Shown: positions 35,280 through 46,006 of the stretch, in pieces | Numbering within the stretch: position 1 is the stretch's first letter | Layout of the letters: every line of letters begins with the position of its first letter | Origin: Candidatus Gastranaerophilales bacterium | GTDB taxonomy: Bacteria > Cyanobacteriota > Vampirovibrionia > Gastranaerophilales > Gastranaerophilaceae | Assembly: GCA_944325545.1 (NCBI GenBank) | Contig: CALVAM010000006.1 | Coordinates: 18,615-82,614 of the forward strand | Length of the DNA: 64,000 nucleotides | Reading direction: 5' to 3' | Translations under genes and position numbers: made by a program | Notes under the pieces: generated by a model | What the model was told of the DNA's origin: nothing | Database searches by the model: none | Seen by the model: only the letters and a program-made list of their open reading frames with translations

Positions 35280-35682
35280 AAAAACCTGCCTTTCTTCGGT
35301 ATACACTAAGTCTACATCTCTTTTTTAAATTACAATTTAGTAATCGCAAATCGAAATGATTCTTACATCTACCTTATAATTTTGTAGTAACCTATTTTTT
35401 CCCTATATATTCATGAAGTCTTTTTTTATTTAAAAATTGACTTTTAAAAAATATATATTTACAAAACTTTACATTCTGCTAATATTTAAATCATTGGTTT
35501 AGAAGTTGATGAGTTTAGTTGGGGCTAAATTTTGCTCCAACTTTGGATTGCGGTTTAACAGGATTGTAAAAATTCTTTGATTTCAGCTTTTGTTTTTTAG
35601 TCCAATAATTAATTGGGAATTTAGTTTATAATGATTTTGTAAATTTGTTTTGGAGAGGAAACCTTAGTCGAAAGTTATTTAA
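35280..35682. other. Non-coding gap upstream of tRNA(CAT)
   Basis: About 400 AT-rich bases without a supported gene. A hairpin AGTTGGGGC/GCTCCAACT (35517-35525 / 35534-35542, one G-U pair) is visible, and TTTACA ... TAATAT boxes about 35 bases upstream could start a short plus-strand RNA ending there. No open reading frame has a ribosome site. The promoter of the minus-strand 34020 gene must also lie here, but I cannot fix it. Confidence 0.35.
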
Positions 35683-35720
35683 AAAAAATAGACAAAACTT
35701 TTTAGTTTTGTCTATTTTTT
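35683..35720 (-). terminator. Terminator after tRNA(CAT)
   Basis: Seventeen-base stem 35683-35699 / 35704-35720 with a T-rich exit on the minus strand (CTATTTTTTTTAAAT), immediately after the tRNA. Confidence 0.8.
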
Positions 35721-35721
35721 A

Positions 35722-35793
35722 TGGGCCCGGAGGGATTCGAACCCACGACCAAAGGATTATGAGTCCTCTGCGCTACCGCTGCGCCACAGGCCC
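35722..35793 (-). tRNA. tRNA with CAT anticodon (elongator Met or Ile2)
   Basis: Cloverleaf on the minus strand: acceptor GGGCCTG/CGGGCCC, D arm GCGCAGCGGTAGCGC, anticodon arm GAGGA-CTCATAA-TCCTT, T loop TTCGAAT, discriminator A; no encoded CCA. G1-C72 rules out the initiator. CAT may be read as Met or, after lysidine modification, Ile; I cannot decide. The T stem has a T-T mismatch at 50/64. It lies 62 bases after the cupin gene on the same strand, so it could be cotranscribed. Confidence 0.9.
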
Positions 35794-35855
35794 TTATATT
35801 TCTGTGACAGAATTAATTCTACCAACTAAATAACAAAAAATCAAGTTTATATTTG

Positions 35856-36164
35856 TTAATGAATATGCTTTGGTCTTAATAATAACATTTTTGTGTCTTT
35901 TATTGCTTTTAAACCGTGTGGAATTTTGGCAGGCATGACTATCATTTCATTTTGTTCTAATATGAATTTTTCTCTTCCAATTGTAATTTCTGCTTTGCCT
36001 TCGATAATTTGTGCAACTTCATCCTGCTCGTCTATGTGTAAACTTCTTTCTTTTCCTGCTTTAAAAGAGATTAATGTTAACGAACTATTCTCATTATCAA
36101 ATACTAATTTTTTGTTATAGCTTTCGTTATATTCAATATCATACAGATTTATTTTTTCAATCAT
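35856..36164 (-). CDS. Cupin-domain protein
   Basis: 102 residues, single cupin barrel: motif 1 around AGKERSLHIDEQDEVAQIIEG (only part of the usual metal-binding His/Glu set: one His and Glu/Asp), motif 2 around MIVMPAKIPHGLKAI with one His. Small cupins bind sugars, metal or act in redox homeostasis; no function can be given. GAGG precedes ATG 36164. Divergent from gyrB and upstream of tRNA(CAT). Confidence 0.8.
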   Translation of the reverse strand: MIEKINLYDIEYNESYNKKLVFDNENSSLTLISFKAGKERSLHIDEQDEVAQIIEGKAEITIGREKFILEQNEMIVMPAKIPHGLKAIKDTKMLLLRPKHIH

Positions 36165-36251
36165 AAAAACCTCTAAAAACTAATTACTCAAAAATTTCTT
36201 TTATGGTACAATTATAATACTAAAAGATTTTAATTTATTTGAGGGGGATGA

Positions 36252-38684
<2,433 letters not shown>

Positions 38685-38705
38685 TATGTAACAATAAATT
38701 AATAA

Positions 38706-38738
38706 AATACCTAGGAAAATAATCCTAGGTATTTATAA
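38706..38738 (+). terminator. Terminator after gyrB
   Basis: Perfect stem AATACCTAGG (38706-38715) / CCTAGGTATT (38724-38733), eight-base loop; only a short T tail. Confidence 0.65.
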
Positions 38739-38759
38739 TATAAAATGGAGGGTAGAAAA

Positions 38760-39269
38760 ATGATTAATGAAAAATTAGAAGCTGAATTTAACGAACAAAT
38801 TAATAAAGAATTCTTTTCTGAATACTTGTATTTAGCTATGAAAGTATACTTTCAAGAACAAAATTTACAAGGTTTTGTAAACTGGTTTAATGTACAAGTT
38901 CAAGAAGAACACGCTCATGCAATGGGGATGTTTGATTATTTGAATGAAAGAGGTGGAAGTATTGAATTAAAAGCTATTGATAAACCTGTTGTTGAAGGTA
39001 AAAATCCTTTAGAAATTTTTGAACAAGTATTACAACATGAAGAATTTGTAACATCAAGAATTAACCACTTAATGGATGTTGCTGATGAAGTTAAGGATAG
39101 AGCAGCACTACATTTTCTTGATTGGTATTTAAAAGAACAAGTTGAAGAAGAAGCTACTGTAAGTGGAGTTTTAGCGACTCTTAAACTTATTGGTGATGAT
39201 AAAAAGGCTTTATTATTACTTGATAAGGATTTAGCTACAAGAACTTTTGTTCAACCAGTTATTGGTTAA
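38760..39269 (+). CDS. ftnA: Ferritin (non-haem, bacterial FtnA type)
   Basis: 169 residues forming a four-helix iron-storage subunit: NEQINKEFFSEYLYLAMKVYF with the A-helix Glu, VQEEHAHAMGMFDYLNERGG with the ExxH ferroxidase ligands, and QVEEEATV on helix D. No haem-binding Met52 context, so ferritin rather than bacterioferritin. ATG 38760 is chosen because GGAGGG lies seven bases upstream; ATG 38745 overlaps that site. Monocistronic with a very strong terminator. Protects against iron and oxygen stress. Confidence 0.92.
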   Translation: MINEKLEAEFNEQINKEFFSEYLYLAMKVYFQEQNLQGFVNWFNVQVQEEHAHAMGMFDYLNERGGSIELKAIDKPVVEGKNPLEIFEQVLQHEEFVTSRINHLMDVADEVKDRAALHFLDWYLKEQVEEEATVSGVLATLKLIGDDKKALLLLDKDLATRTFVQPVIG

Positions 39270-39283
39270 TTTAAATAGGTAAT

Positions 39284-39324
39284 AAAAAAAAGACCGAGAT
39301 TCTTAAATCTCGGTCTTTTTTTTT
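39284..39324 (+). terminator. Terminator after ferritin gene
   Basis: AGACCGAGAT (39291-39300) / ATCTCGGTCT (39307-39316), loop TCTTAA, flanked by A7 and T9 runs, so it can act in both directions. Confidence 0.9.
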
Positions 39325-39334
39325 ATTAAACTGA

Positions 39335-39358
39335 CATTAGCCTTTGCTCGCTCCCGCT
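39335..39358. repeat. Direct repeat of the fusA 3' end
   Basis: These 24 bases are identical to 39486-39509, which encode the last residues and stop of fusA. They continue into a GC-rich stretch (39359-39392) unlike the surrounding AT-rich DNA. See findings. Confidence 0.85.
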
Positions 39359-39403
39359 GTCTTGGTCGCTCGCGTTAAACGGCACAGCTTTTTGCTTCAA
39401 TGA

Positions 39404-39441
39404 TTTAAAAAAGAGTGGATACGCTTTCGCTATATCCACTC
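39404..39441 (-). terminator. Terminator of fusA
   Basis: Minus strand GAGTGGATA ... TATCCACTC (39441-39433 / 39421-39413) capped by a GC-GAAA-GC tetraloop-like tip and followed at once by TTTTTT. Confidence 0.88.
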
Positions 39442-39487
39442 TATAATATTATAATTTTATTGACTTTCGCATTTCCGCAAAAAGGCA

Positions 39488-41578
39488 TTAGCCTTTGCTC
39501 GCTCCCGCTTTTTCGATGATTTCTTTTTCAACGTTAGCAGGAACTTGTTCATAACGTTGGAATTCCATAGAGAATGTTCCACGACCTTGAGTATTTGATC
39601 TCAAGTCTGTTGCATAACCAAACATATTTGCAAGAGGAACGATTGCTCTAACAATTACGTTACCTGTATTTCCTTGAGGTTCTTGACCTTCTACACGACC
39701 ACGTCTTCTTGAAATATCACCGATAATTGTACCAGTAAATTCATCTGGAATTTCAATTTCAACTTTCATCATTGGTTCAAGAATACAAGGTTGAGCTTTC
39801 TTAGCACCATCTTTAATAGCCATTGAACCGGCAATTTTGAATGCCATTTCTGAAGAGTCAACTTCGTGATATGATCCGTCGAATAATTCAACTTTAACGT
39901 CTATCATTGGGAATCCTGCTAAGATACCGCCTTCAAGAGCTTCTTCCATACCTTTTCTTGCCGGCTCAATGTATTCCTTAGGAATAGCACCACCAACAAT
40001 TTTGTTTTCAAATACAAATCCTGCATTTTCTTCAGCTGGAGAAATTCTGATTTTAACGTGTCCGTATTGACCTTTACCACCTGATTGACGAACGAATTTA
40101 GAATCTTGTTCAGCATTGCCTCTGATTGTTTCTCTATAAGCTACTTGAGGTTTACCGATATTAGCTTCTACTTTAAATTCTCTTAACATACGGTCAACAA
40201 TGATATCTAAGTGTAATTCTCCCATACCGGAAATGATTGTTTGACCTGTTTCAGTATCAGATTTAACACGGAATGAAGGATCTTCTTCTGCAAGTTTTTG
40301 TAATGCTATACCCATTTTATCTTGGTCAGCTTTTGTTTTTGGTTCAATTGCAACAGAAATAACCGGTTCTGGGAAGCTCATTCTTTCTAAGATAATTGGA
40401 GCTTTTTCATCACATAATGTATCACCTGTTGTAGTTTCTTTCAAACCTACAGCTGCACAAATATCACCTGCATATACTTCATTTTCTTCTAATCTTTGAT
40501 CTGCATACATTCTTACAAGTCTTGAAATACGTTCTTTTTTACCGTTTGTTGCATTTAAAACATATGAACCAGATGTTATTACACCTGAATAAACTCTTAA
40601 GAATGTCAAACGACCTACGAATGGGTCTGTCATAACTTTGAATGCTAATGCTGAGAATGGTTCGTCATCAGAAGAATGTCTTTCAGTTTTTGTACCATCT
40701 TCTAATTCACCTTCAATAGCTTTAACATCTACCGGTGATGGCATATAATCAACTACGTTATTTAATAATAATTGAACACCTTTGTTTTTAAATGCTGTAC
40801 CACAACAGACAGGAACAATTTTGTTTTCACAAACTGCTTTTCTTAAAGCTGCTTTCAATTCTTCTACTGTAATTGATTCTGGATCTTCAAAGAATTTTTC
40901 CATTAAAGCATCATCTTCAGAAGCGATAGCTTCTACCATTGCTTCTCTATATTCTTTTGCTTTTTCCAACATATCTGCCGGAATATCTTCTTCTCTAATA
41001 TCTGTTCCTAAATCGTTAGTATAAATTTCAGCTTTCATTGTCATAAGATCAATTAGACCGGTGAATTTATCTTCTGCACCAATTGGTAATTGGATAGGTA
41101 CAGCATTAGCACCTAATCTTGTTTTAATTTGATCAACTACTCTGTAGAAATCTGCACCGGTTCTGTCCATTTTGTTTACGAATACCATTCTTGGTACTTC
41201 GTATCTGTTAGCTTGTCTCCAAACTGTTTCTGATTGTGATTGAACACCACCTACTGCACAGAATACTGCTACAACACCGTCTAATACACGTAATGAACGT
41301 TCTACTTCGATTGTAAAGTCAACGTGACCAGGGGTATCAATAATATTAATTTGGTGACCTTTCCAAGAAGCTGTTACAGCTGCTGATTGGATAGTGATAC
41401 CACGTTCTCTTTCTTGTTCCATAAAGTCGGTTACAGCTGCACCGTCGTGTACTTCACCGATTTTGTGTGTTTTACCTGTATAAAACAGGATACGTTCAGT
41501 TGTAGTGGTTTTTCCTGCGTCAATGTGAGCAGCAATACCAATATTTCTGATTTTTTCTAATGGAGTTTTTCTTGCCAT
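39488..41578 (-). CDS. fusA: Translation elongation factor G
   Basis: GTPase moving tRNA and mRNA on the ribosome. G1 [11 protein letters not shown]2 RGITI, G3 DTPGHVDF, G4 NKMD; then domains II-V ending in [15 protein letters not shown]. 696 residues is typical of EF-G1. The last codons (AGASKG) are encoded by a 24-base repeat also found 151 bases further on. It is not in an rpsL-rpsG-tuf operon here; it stands alone with its own upstream region (41579-41725) holding two GTATAC palindromes, and its own terminator. Confidence 0.97.
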   Translation of the reverse strand: MARKTPLEKIRNIGIAAHIDAGKTTTTERILFYTGKTHKIGEVHDGAAVTDFMEQERERGITIQSAAVTASWKGHQINIIDTPGHVDFTIEVERSLRVLDGVVAVFCAVGGVQSQSETVWRQANRYEVPRMVFVNKMDRTGADFYRVVDQIKTRLGANAVPIQLPIGAEDKFTGLIDLMTMKAEIYTNDLGTDIREEDIPADMLEKAKEYREAMVEAIASEDDALMEKFFEDPESITVEELKAALRKAVCENKIVPVCCGTAFKNKGVQLLLNNVVDYMPSPVDVKAIEGELEDGTKTERHSSDDEPFSALAFKVMTDPFVGRLTFLRVYSGVITSGSYVLNATNGKKERISRLVRMYADQRLEENEVYAGDICAAVGLKETTTGDTLCDEKAPIILERMSFPEPVISVAIEPKTKADQDKMGIALQKLAEEDPSFRVKSDTETGQTIISGMGELHLDIIVDRMLREFKVEANIGKPQVAYRETIRGNAEQDSKFVRQSGGKGQYGHVKIRISPAEENAGFVFENKIVGGAIPKEYIEPARKGMEEALEGGILAGFPMIDVKVELFDGSYHEVDSSEMAFKIAGSMAIKDGAKKAQPCILEPMMKVEIEIPDEFTGTIIGDISRRRGRVEGQEPQGNTGNVIVRAIVPLANMFGYATDLRSNTQGRGTFSMEFQRYEQVPANVEKEIIEKAGASKG

Positions 41579-41687
41579 TTTTTAATTCCCTTTATATTTT
41601 TACTACTACTATTTATACACTGTTACCAGTTATGTACATTTTCACATAAACATATTTATTCTACAAGTGGGTGAATTGTAGGTATAA

Positions 41688-41720
41688 TGTATACAAACTT
41701 GATTAGATTTTGTATACAAA
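41688..41720. promoter_or_regulatory. Paired GTATAC palindromes upstream of fusA
   Basis: TTTGTATACAAA (41709-41720) is a perfect 12-base palindrome; a second TGTATACA (41688-41695) has its centre 23 bases away. They lie about 110-140 bases upstream of the fusA start and just after the tpiA terminator. Possible tandem operator; the binding protein is unknown. Confidence 0.4.
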
Positions 41721-41725
41721 TTAAA

Positions 41726-41757
41726 AATTCGAGTATGCAAAGATACATACTCGAATT
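41726..41757 (-). terminator. Terminator of the pyrH-tpiA operon
   Basis: Perfect stem AATTCGAGTATG (41726-41737) / CATACTCGAATT (41746-41757); T-rich tail TTTTTAATTTG on the minus strand. Confidence 0.82.
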
Positions 41758-41776
41758 AAATATTTTTAATTATTAA

Positions 41777-42571
41777 TTATACACTTACTTTCATAGTATT
41801 AGCGATAATTTCATTAAAGCTATCAGCTTTTAAGCTTGCTCCACCTACTAAAGCACCATCGATATCAGATTGAGACATTTGTTCTTCAATTGTTGAAGGT
41901 TTTACTGAACCGCCGTAAAGAATTCTAATTGCATCACCAGCTTTTTCAGAAGATACTTCTTTAACAACATTTCTAATCATAGCAATTACTCTGTTAGCTT
42001 CAATACTATCACAAGTTTTGCCTGTACCGATTGCCCAAATTGGTTCATATGCGATTACTGATTTAGAAACCTCATCTTCACTTAGACCATTTAAAGCTGC
42101 TCTGATTTGAGTTGCAATATGTTCATCAGTAACACCAGATTCTCTTTGTTCCAAAGTTTCGCCGCAGCAGATAATTGGAATTAATCCGCCTGCTAGAATA
42201 GCTTTTGCTTTTTTATTAATCATTTCATCAGTTTCAGAGAAATATTGTCTTCTTTCGCTGTGTCCTATTATTACATAAGAACAACCAGCATCAGCTAACA
42301 TTTCTACAGATACTTCACCTGTATAAGCACCTGATTTTTCCCAGTGACAATTTTGTCCAGCGATAGCAATTTTATCTCCACCACATCCGCAATTGCATCT
42401 TTCTGTTTCTACAACATTTAAAGATGTAAATACAGGGGCAATAACAATTGTTGGTAATTGTTGTGCTGTAAAATCTTTTGTAAAATTCTTTATTCCTTCA
42501 AATAATGCTTTTGCATCAGCTTGAAGTAAATTCATTTTCCAGTTTCCTGCAATAATTGGTTTTCTTGACAT
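41777..42571 (-). CDS. tpiA: Triosephosphate isomerase
   Basis: Glycolytic TIM barrel interconverting DHAP and GAP. GNWKMNL with the catalytic Lys, IGHSERR with His, VIAYEPIWAIGTGK with catalytic Glu, and the phosphate loops LYGGSVKP and GALVGGASL. 264 residues, slightly longer than the usual about 250 because of an unusual Cys-rich insert near residues 58-65 (ERCNCGCGGDK). AAGGAG precedes ATG. It follows the 109-residue unknown gene after 68 bases, the last gene of the run starting at pyrH. Confidence 0.96.
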   Translation of the reverse strand: MSRKPIIAGNWKMNLLQADAKALFEGIKNFTKDFTAQQLPTIVIAPVFTSLNVVETERCNCGCGGDKIAIAGQNCHWEKSGAYTGEVSVEMLADAGCSYVIIGHSERRQYFSETDEMINKKAKAILAGGLIPIICCGETLEQRESGVTDEHIATQIRAALNGLSEDEVSKSVIAYEPIWAIGTGKTCDSIEANRVIAMIRNVVKEVSSEKAGDAIRILYGGSVKPSTIEEQMSQSDIDGALVGGASLKADSFNEIIANTMKVSV

Positions 42572-42639
42572 AATTTTATCTCCTTATTTATTACAACTCG
42601 ATATTAGAATAAACAAGTGGTAAAATCAACATTATTTAA

Positions 42640-42969
42640 TTATGCAGAAACGCTTGATGTAATACCTTCCATAATATTATAAAAATCTTCTTTAGGCAGA
42701 GTAGACATCGTCTTCATCGCATAAGATAAAACGCTTACTTTATCATACCATCTTCTTGAATTAGAAATTTTATAAAGTCCCAAAACCCTATCTATACCAA
42801 GACTTATCTCTTGTTCTTCATCTTCATCTTCTAAATGCATTTCCTTTATTTGACGAACAACATTTGTTAAATCTCTGGATAATATCCTTCGCTGATCTTC
42901 ATTCATATCTTTTAATATAGATAAAGCTTTTTGCGTATGTTCATTAGAATCGTACCAACGTCTATTCAT
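42640..42969 (-). CDS. Uncharacterised protein with duplicated RRWYD motif (109 aa)
   Basis: Soluble, mostly helical, not recognised. It starts with NRRWYDSNEHTQKALSILK and has a second SRRWYDKVSVLSYAMKTM at about residue 71, so it seems to be an internal duplication of a roughly 35-residue unit joined by an acidic middle (EDEDEEQE). AAGG precedes ATG. It sits between rnc and tpiA on the same strand and may share their transcript. Function unknown. Confidence 0.65.
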   Translation of the reverse strand: MNRRWYDSNEHTQKALSILKDMNEDQRRILSRDLTNVVRQIKEMHLEDEDEEQEISLGIDRVLGLYKISNSRRWYDKVSVLSYAMKTMSTLPKEDFYNIMEGITSSVSA

Positions 42970-43041
42970 ATCCTTAAACCTTCTCCCGATAAAGATATTA
43001 TATTCATTAAAAATATTTTTGTAATCATTTGGATGGAGTAA

Positions 43042-43713
43042 TTAATTTATTACTTTTAATTTTTTACAAGCCTCTAATGCACAATTTTGTTCAGCTTCTT
43101 TTTTTGATTTGCCTGTTGCAGTAGAAATAATTTCACCATTCCACTCTACTTCTACGACAAATTCCGGTTTATGTGCGGGACCTTTTATTTCTACAATTCG
43201 ATATGTAGGAAGGGTTTTATTTACTCCTTGAGTATACTGTTGCAAAATATCTTTTGCATTATATTTTTCAAAATGTTTATCAATATCTTCGGCATATTCT
43301 AGTAAATATTCTTCCAAAAATTTTTCAATTTCTTTATATTTGCCGTTTAAATAATAAGCACCCAACAATGCTTCTAATGTACAAGCTATATTTGATTCTC
43401 TTTTACGTCCACCCTGTTTTTCTTCTGCACGTCCTAAAATCATTTCTTTCTCAACACCAATTAAAACTGCAATTTTAGCTAAAATTGCATCTGATACTAA
43501 GATAGAACGAATTTTTGATAATTCTCCTTCTGGAAAATTCGGATATTTTTCATACAAAAGTTTTGAAGTAAAAAGCTTTAATACAGAATCTCCCAAAAAT
43601 TCCAATCTTTCATAATTTTCGAGATTATCCAAATTATTTTCTTTAGTATAAGAAGGATGTGTAAGAGCAATTTTTACAAGATTATTTTGTTTTCCAAAAA
43701 TCTCTTCAATCAC
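43042..43713 (-). CDS. rnc: Ribonuclease III
   Basis: Cuts double-stranded RNA in rRNA and mRNA processing. The catalytic domain has NYERLEFLGDSVL with the metal-binding Glu/Asp, and the late catalytic Glu in CTLEALLGAYYL; the C-terminal dsRBD ends KSKKEAEQNCALEACKKL. 223 residues is typical. It starts with GTG 43713, which shares its G with the stop of cdsA (TAGTG), so translation is coupled. Confidence 0.96.
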   Translation of the reverse strand: MIEEIFGKQNNLVKIALTHPSYTKENNLDNLENYERLEFLGDSVLKLFTSKLLYEKYPNFPEGELSKIRSILVSDAILAKIAVLIGVEKEMILGRAEEKQGGRKRESNIACTLEALLGAYYLNGKYKEIEKFLEEYLLEYAEDIDKHFEKYNAKDILQQYTQGVNKTLPTYRIVEIKGPAHKPEFVVEVEWNGEIISTATGKSKKEAEQNCALEACKKLKVIN

Positions 43714-44588
43714 TACATTATGCCTCTAAAAAGATCCATAAAATTATTTACTACAAAGAAATACAAATAATAATGAACAATAGGAATTGTTAAAATATAA
43801 CTATCTGTTCTATCTAAAAAGCCACCATGACCTGGAAGCATATTACTTGAATCTTTAACTCCTGCATCACGTTTAATCATTGATTCACACAAATCTCCGA
43901 TTTGTGCAAATCCTGCAATTAATAATCCAAGAATTATACAATGATACCAAGGTATTTGTATTGCAAGTCCAAATGCTATACAAAATATCATACACATAAT
44001 CGTACCACCGATAGAACCTTCAATAGTTTTATTAGGGCTAATTACCGGAGCTATTTTATGTTTTCCAAATTTACAACCTGCGTAATAACAAAATGTGTCA
44101 GTTACAATTACACAAAAGAATAATAAAAGAGCATATCCTATTCCTTCTGCTGTAACATTTTGTTTTATAATACCTGCATAAACCGGCTTACTGCCTAAGT
44201 CTCGTAAAAATAACAAATGCAAAGGGAACCAGCCGCAATATACAAAACCCAAAATTGTTGTAGCTACATTTGCAATATAAGGCTGTTTTCCCTTAAATAA
44301 AACTGACAAAAATGCCATTATTGAACACATAGAAAATGCTAAAGCTACTAAATCAAACCTATTAAAATAAGCTAAAGCTGCAAAAATTAAACTTGATATT
44401 ATTATAATTCTATAGCTTGGTAAAAAACCTTTATGCTTTAAAATTTCAGTGTATTCTCTTGATGCTAAAATTACAATTGCAAGTACTAAAGCCATCAAGT
44501 ACAGACCTCCTTGAATTATTGCAAATAGTGCAGTAAATCCAATTACAAGTCCTGTAAACATTCTTGTCAAACTTTTACTTAAAGCCAT
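43713..44588 (-). CDS. cdsA: Phosphatidate cytidylyltransferase
   Basis: Membrane enzyme making CDP-diacylglycerol from phosphatidate and CTP. About eight hydrophobic segments and the family signature region KDSSNMLPGHGGFLDRTDS near residue 250, plus KTIEGSIGG. 291 residues is normal. Its ATG overlaps the frr stop by one base (TAATG), and its stop overlaps the rnc start. In many bacteria the order is pyrH-frr-(uppS)-cdsA; uppS is missing here. Confidence 0.94.
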   Translation of the reverse strand: MALSKSLTRMFTGLVIGFTALFAIIQGGLYLMALVLAIVILASREYTEILKHKGFLPSYRIIIISSLIFAALAYFNRFDLVALAFSMCSIMAFLSVLFKGKQPYIANVATTILGFVYCGWFPLHLLFLRDLGSKPVYAGIIKQNVTAEGIGYALLLFFCVIVTDTFCYYAGCKFGKHKIAPVISPNKTIEGSIGGTIMCMIFCIAFGLAIQIPWYHCIILGLLIAGFAQIGDLCESMIKRDAGVKDSSNMLPGHGGFLDRTDSYILTIPIVHYYLYFFVVNNFMDLFRGIM

Positions 44589-45154
44589 TATACAGTCATT
44601 ACCTCTTTTTCTTTTTCAACAACTAAAGAATCAATAATTCCAACATATTTATCTGTAAGTTTTTGGATTTTATCTTGATTATCTTTAACTGCATCTTCCG
44701 GCATATTTTCTTCTTTTTCAATTTTCTTTAAAGAATCTACCATATCTCTTCTAATGTTTCTTACAGCAACTTTTGCATCTTCCCCAAATCTTTTAACATC
44801 TTTTGCCGTTTCTTTTCTTCTTTCTTCTGTTAAAGGAGGGAAGTTTAATCTGATACAAGTTCCGTCGTTATTAGGAGCAACACCTAATTCTGCTTTTATA
44901 ATAGCTTTTTCAACATCTTTCATAATACTTTTATCAAAAGGTGTAATTACTAATGTAGTTCCTTCACTTACACTTACTTGAGCCATTTGTCTTATCGGAG
45001 TAGGTGCTCCATAATAATCAACTATAACTTTATCTAAAACATTTGGATTAGCTCTACCTGTTCTTACTGATGCAAATTCACGTTTCATTTGCGAAATTGC
45101 TTTTTCCATTTTTTCTTCTCCGAATAAATACATTTCTTCAAGAGCTTCTGACAT
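44588..45154 (-). CDS. frr: Ribosome recycling factor
   Basis: Splits post-termination ribosomes with EF-G. The three-helix bundle and head domain are complete in 188 residues: MEKAISQMKREFASVRTGRANPNVLDKV, YYGAPTPIRQMA, and INFPPLTEERRKE-like RLNFPPLTEERRKETAK. AAAAGGAG-type site before ATG 45154. Between pyrH (27 bases upstream) and cdsA (one-base overlap). Confidence 0.96.
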   Translation of the reverse strand: MSEALEEMYLFGEEKMEKAISQMKREFASVRTGRANPNVLDKVIVDYYGAPTPIRQMAQVSVSEGTTLVITPFDKSIMKDVEKAIIKAELGVAPNNDGTCIRLNFPPLTEERRKETAKDVKRFGEDAKVAVRNIRRDMVDSLKKIEKEENMPEDAVKDNQDKIQKLTDKYVGIIDSLVVEKEKEVMTV

Positions 45155-45181
45155 AATTTTCTCCTTTTATATTAAAATCTA

Positions 45182-45898
45182 CTAATTTACATAAGTCCCG
45201 ACAGCTTCGCCATCCATTATTTTTACAAGACTGCCTTTTGCTTTAAAATCGAATACGATTATAGGAATCTTGTTTTGTTTACACAATGCACAAGCAGAAG
45301 TATCCATTACTTTTAACTCGTGCTTTATAATATCATCATAAGTCATATTATCTATTTTCTTTGCATTAGGATTAACATTCGGATCATCATTATAAATGCC
45401 GTCAACTCCATTTTTTGCCATTAACATAACTTCTGCATCGATTTCGGAAGCTCTTAGAGCAGATGCCGTATCAGTAGTAAAGAACGGATTTCCTGTCCCT
45501 GCTGCAAAAATTACGACACGACCTTTTTCTAAATGTCTTATTGCACGATGTCTTACATAAGGTTCTGCTATCTGATTCATTGCAATTGCGGTTTGTACTC
45601 TGCAATCCAAGTTAATCTTTTTTAATGCACATTGCAAAGCTACGGCATTCATAACTGTTGCAAGCATTCCTACATAATCTCCGGATGCTTGATCCATACC
45701 AAGCTTTGCACTATTTTTCATACCTCTAAAAATGTTTCCGCCACCAACAACTACTGCTACTTCCGCACCACGGTCTACAATTGATTTTATTTCGTTAGCA
45801 ATCATTTCTACAGGTTCATAATCAATTCCAAATTGTTGACTGCCAAGTAGTGCTTCTCCACTAATCTTTAATAACACACGTTTATACTTATTAGACAT
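45182..45898 (-). CDS. pyrH: UMP kinase
   Basis: Bacterial hexameric UMP kinase of the amino-acid kinase fold, making UDP for nucleotide and wall precursor supply. KRVLLKISGEALLG, VVVGGGNIFRG, GTGNPFFTTDTAS and GVDGIYNDDPN are diagnostic. 238 residues is typical. First gene of the pyrH-frr-cdsA-rnc run; GAGAGG lies before ATG, and a TTTACA-17-TAAGAT promoter is upstream. Confidence 0.97.
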   Translation of the reverse strand: MSNKYKRVLLKISGEALLGSQQFGIDYEPVEMIANEIKSIVDRGAEVAVVVGGGNIFRGMKNSAKLGMDQASGDYVGMLATVMNAVALQCALKKINLDCRVQTAIAMNQIAEPYVRHRAIRHLEKGRVVIFAAGTGNPFFTTDTASALRASEIDAEVMLMAKNGVDGIYNDDPNVNPNAKKIDNMTYDDIIKHELKVMDTSACALCKQNKIPIIVFDFKAKGSLVKIMDGEAVGTYVN

Positions 45899-45925
45899 TA
45901 GGTACCTCTCATTAAACTATATTTA

Positions 45926-45954
45926 ATCTTATTAAAAAAGCCTTATTTTGTAAA
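45926..45954 (-). promoter_or_regulatory. Promoter of the pyrH operon
   Basis: Minus strand TTTACA (45954-45949), 17 bases, TAAGAT (45931-45926), about 30 bases before ATG 45898. Confidence 0.5.
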
Positions 45955-45988
45955 GTACGGATTTGAATATAGACTTCTTTTTTAAAAT

Positions 45989-45997
45989 TGTTATAAT
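45989..45997 (+). promoter_or_regulatory. Extended -10 box of the 46007 gene, near-leaderless
   Basis: TG-T-TATAAT, nine bases before ATG 46007; predicted leader of about three bases and no ribosome site. Confidence 0.6.
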
Positions 45998-46006
45998 TAT
46001 ATTACT

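Noticed and set aside
35645..35833. 62-codon plus-strand reading frame over the tRNA(CAT)
   Set aside because: It includes the tRNA terminator and the tRNA antisense; GPGGIRTHDQRIMSPL is a typical false tRNA translation.
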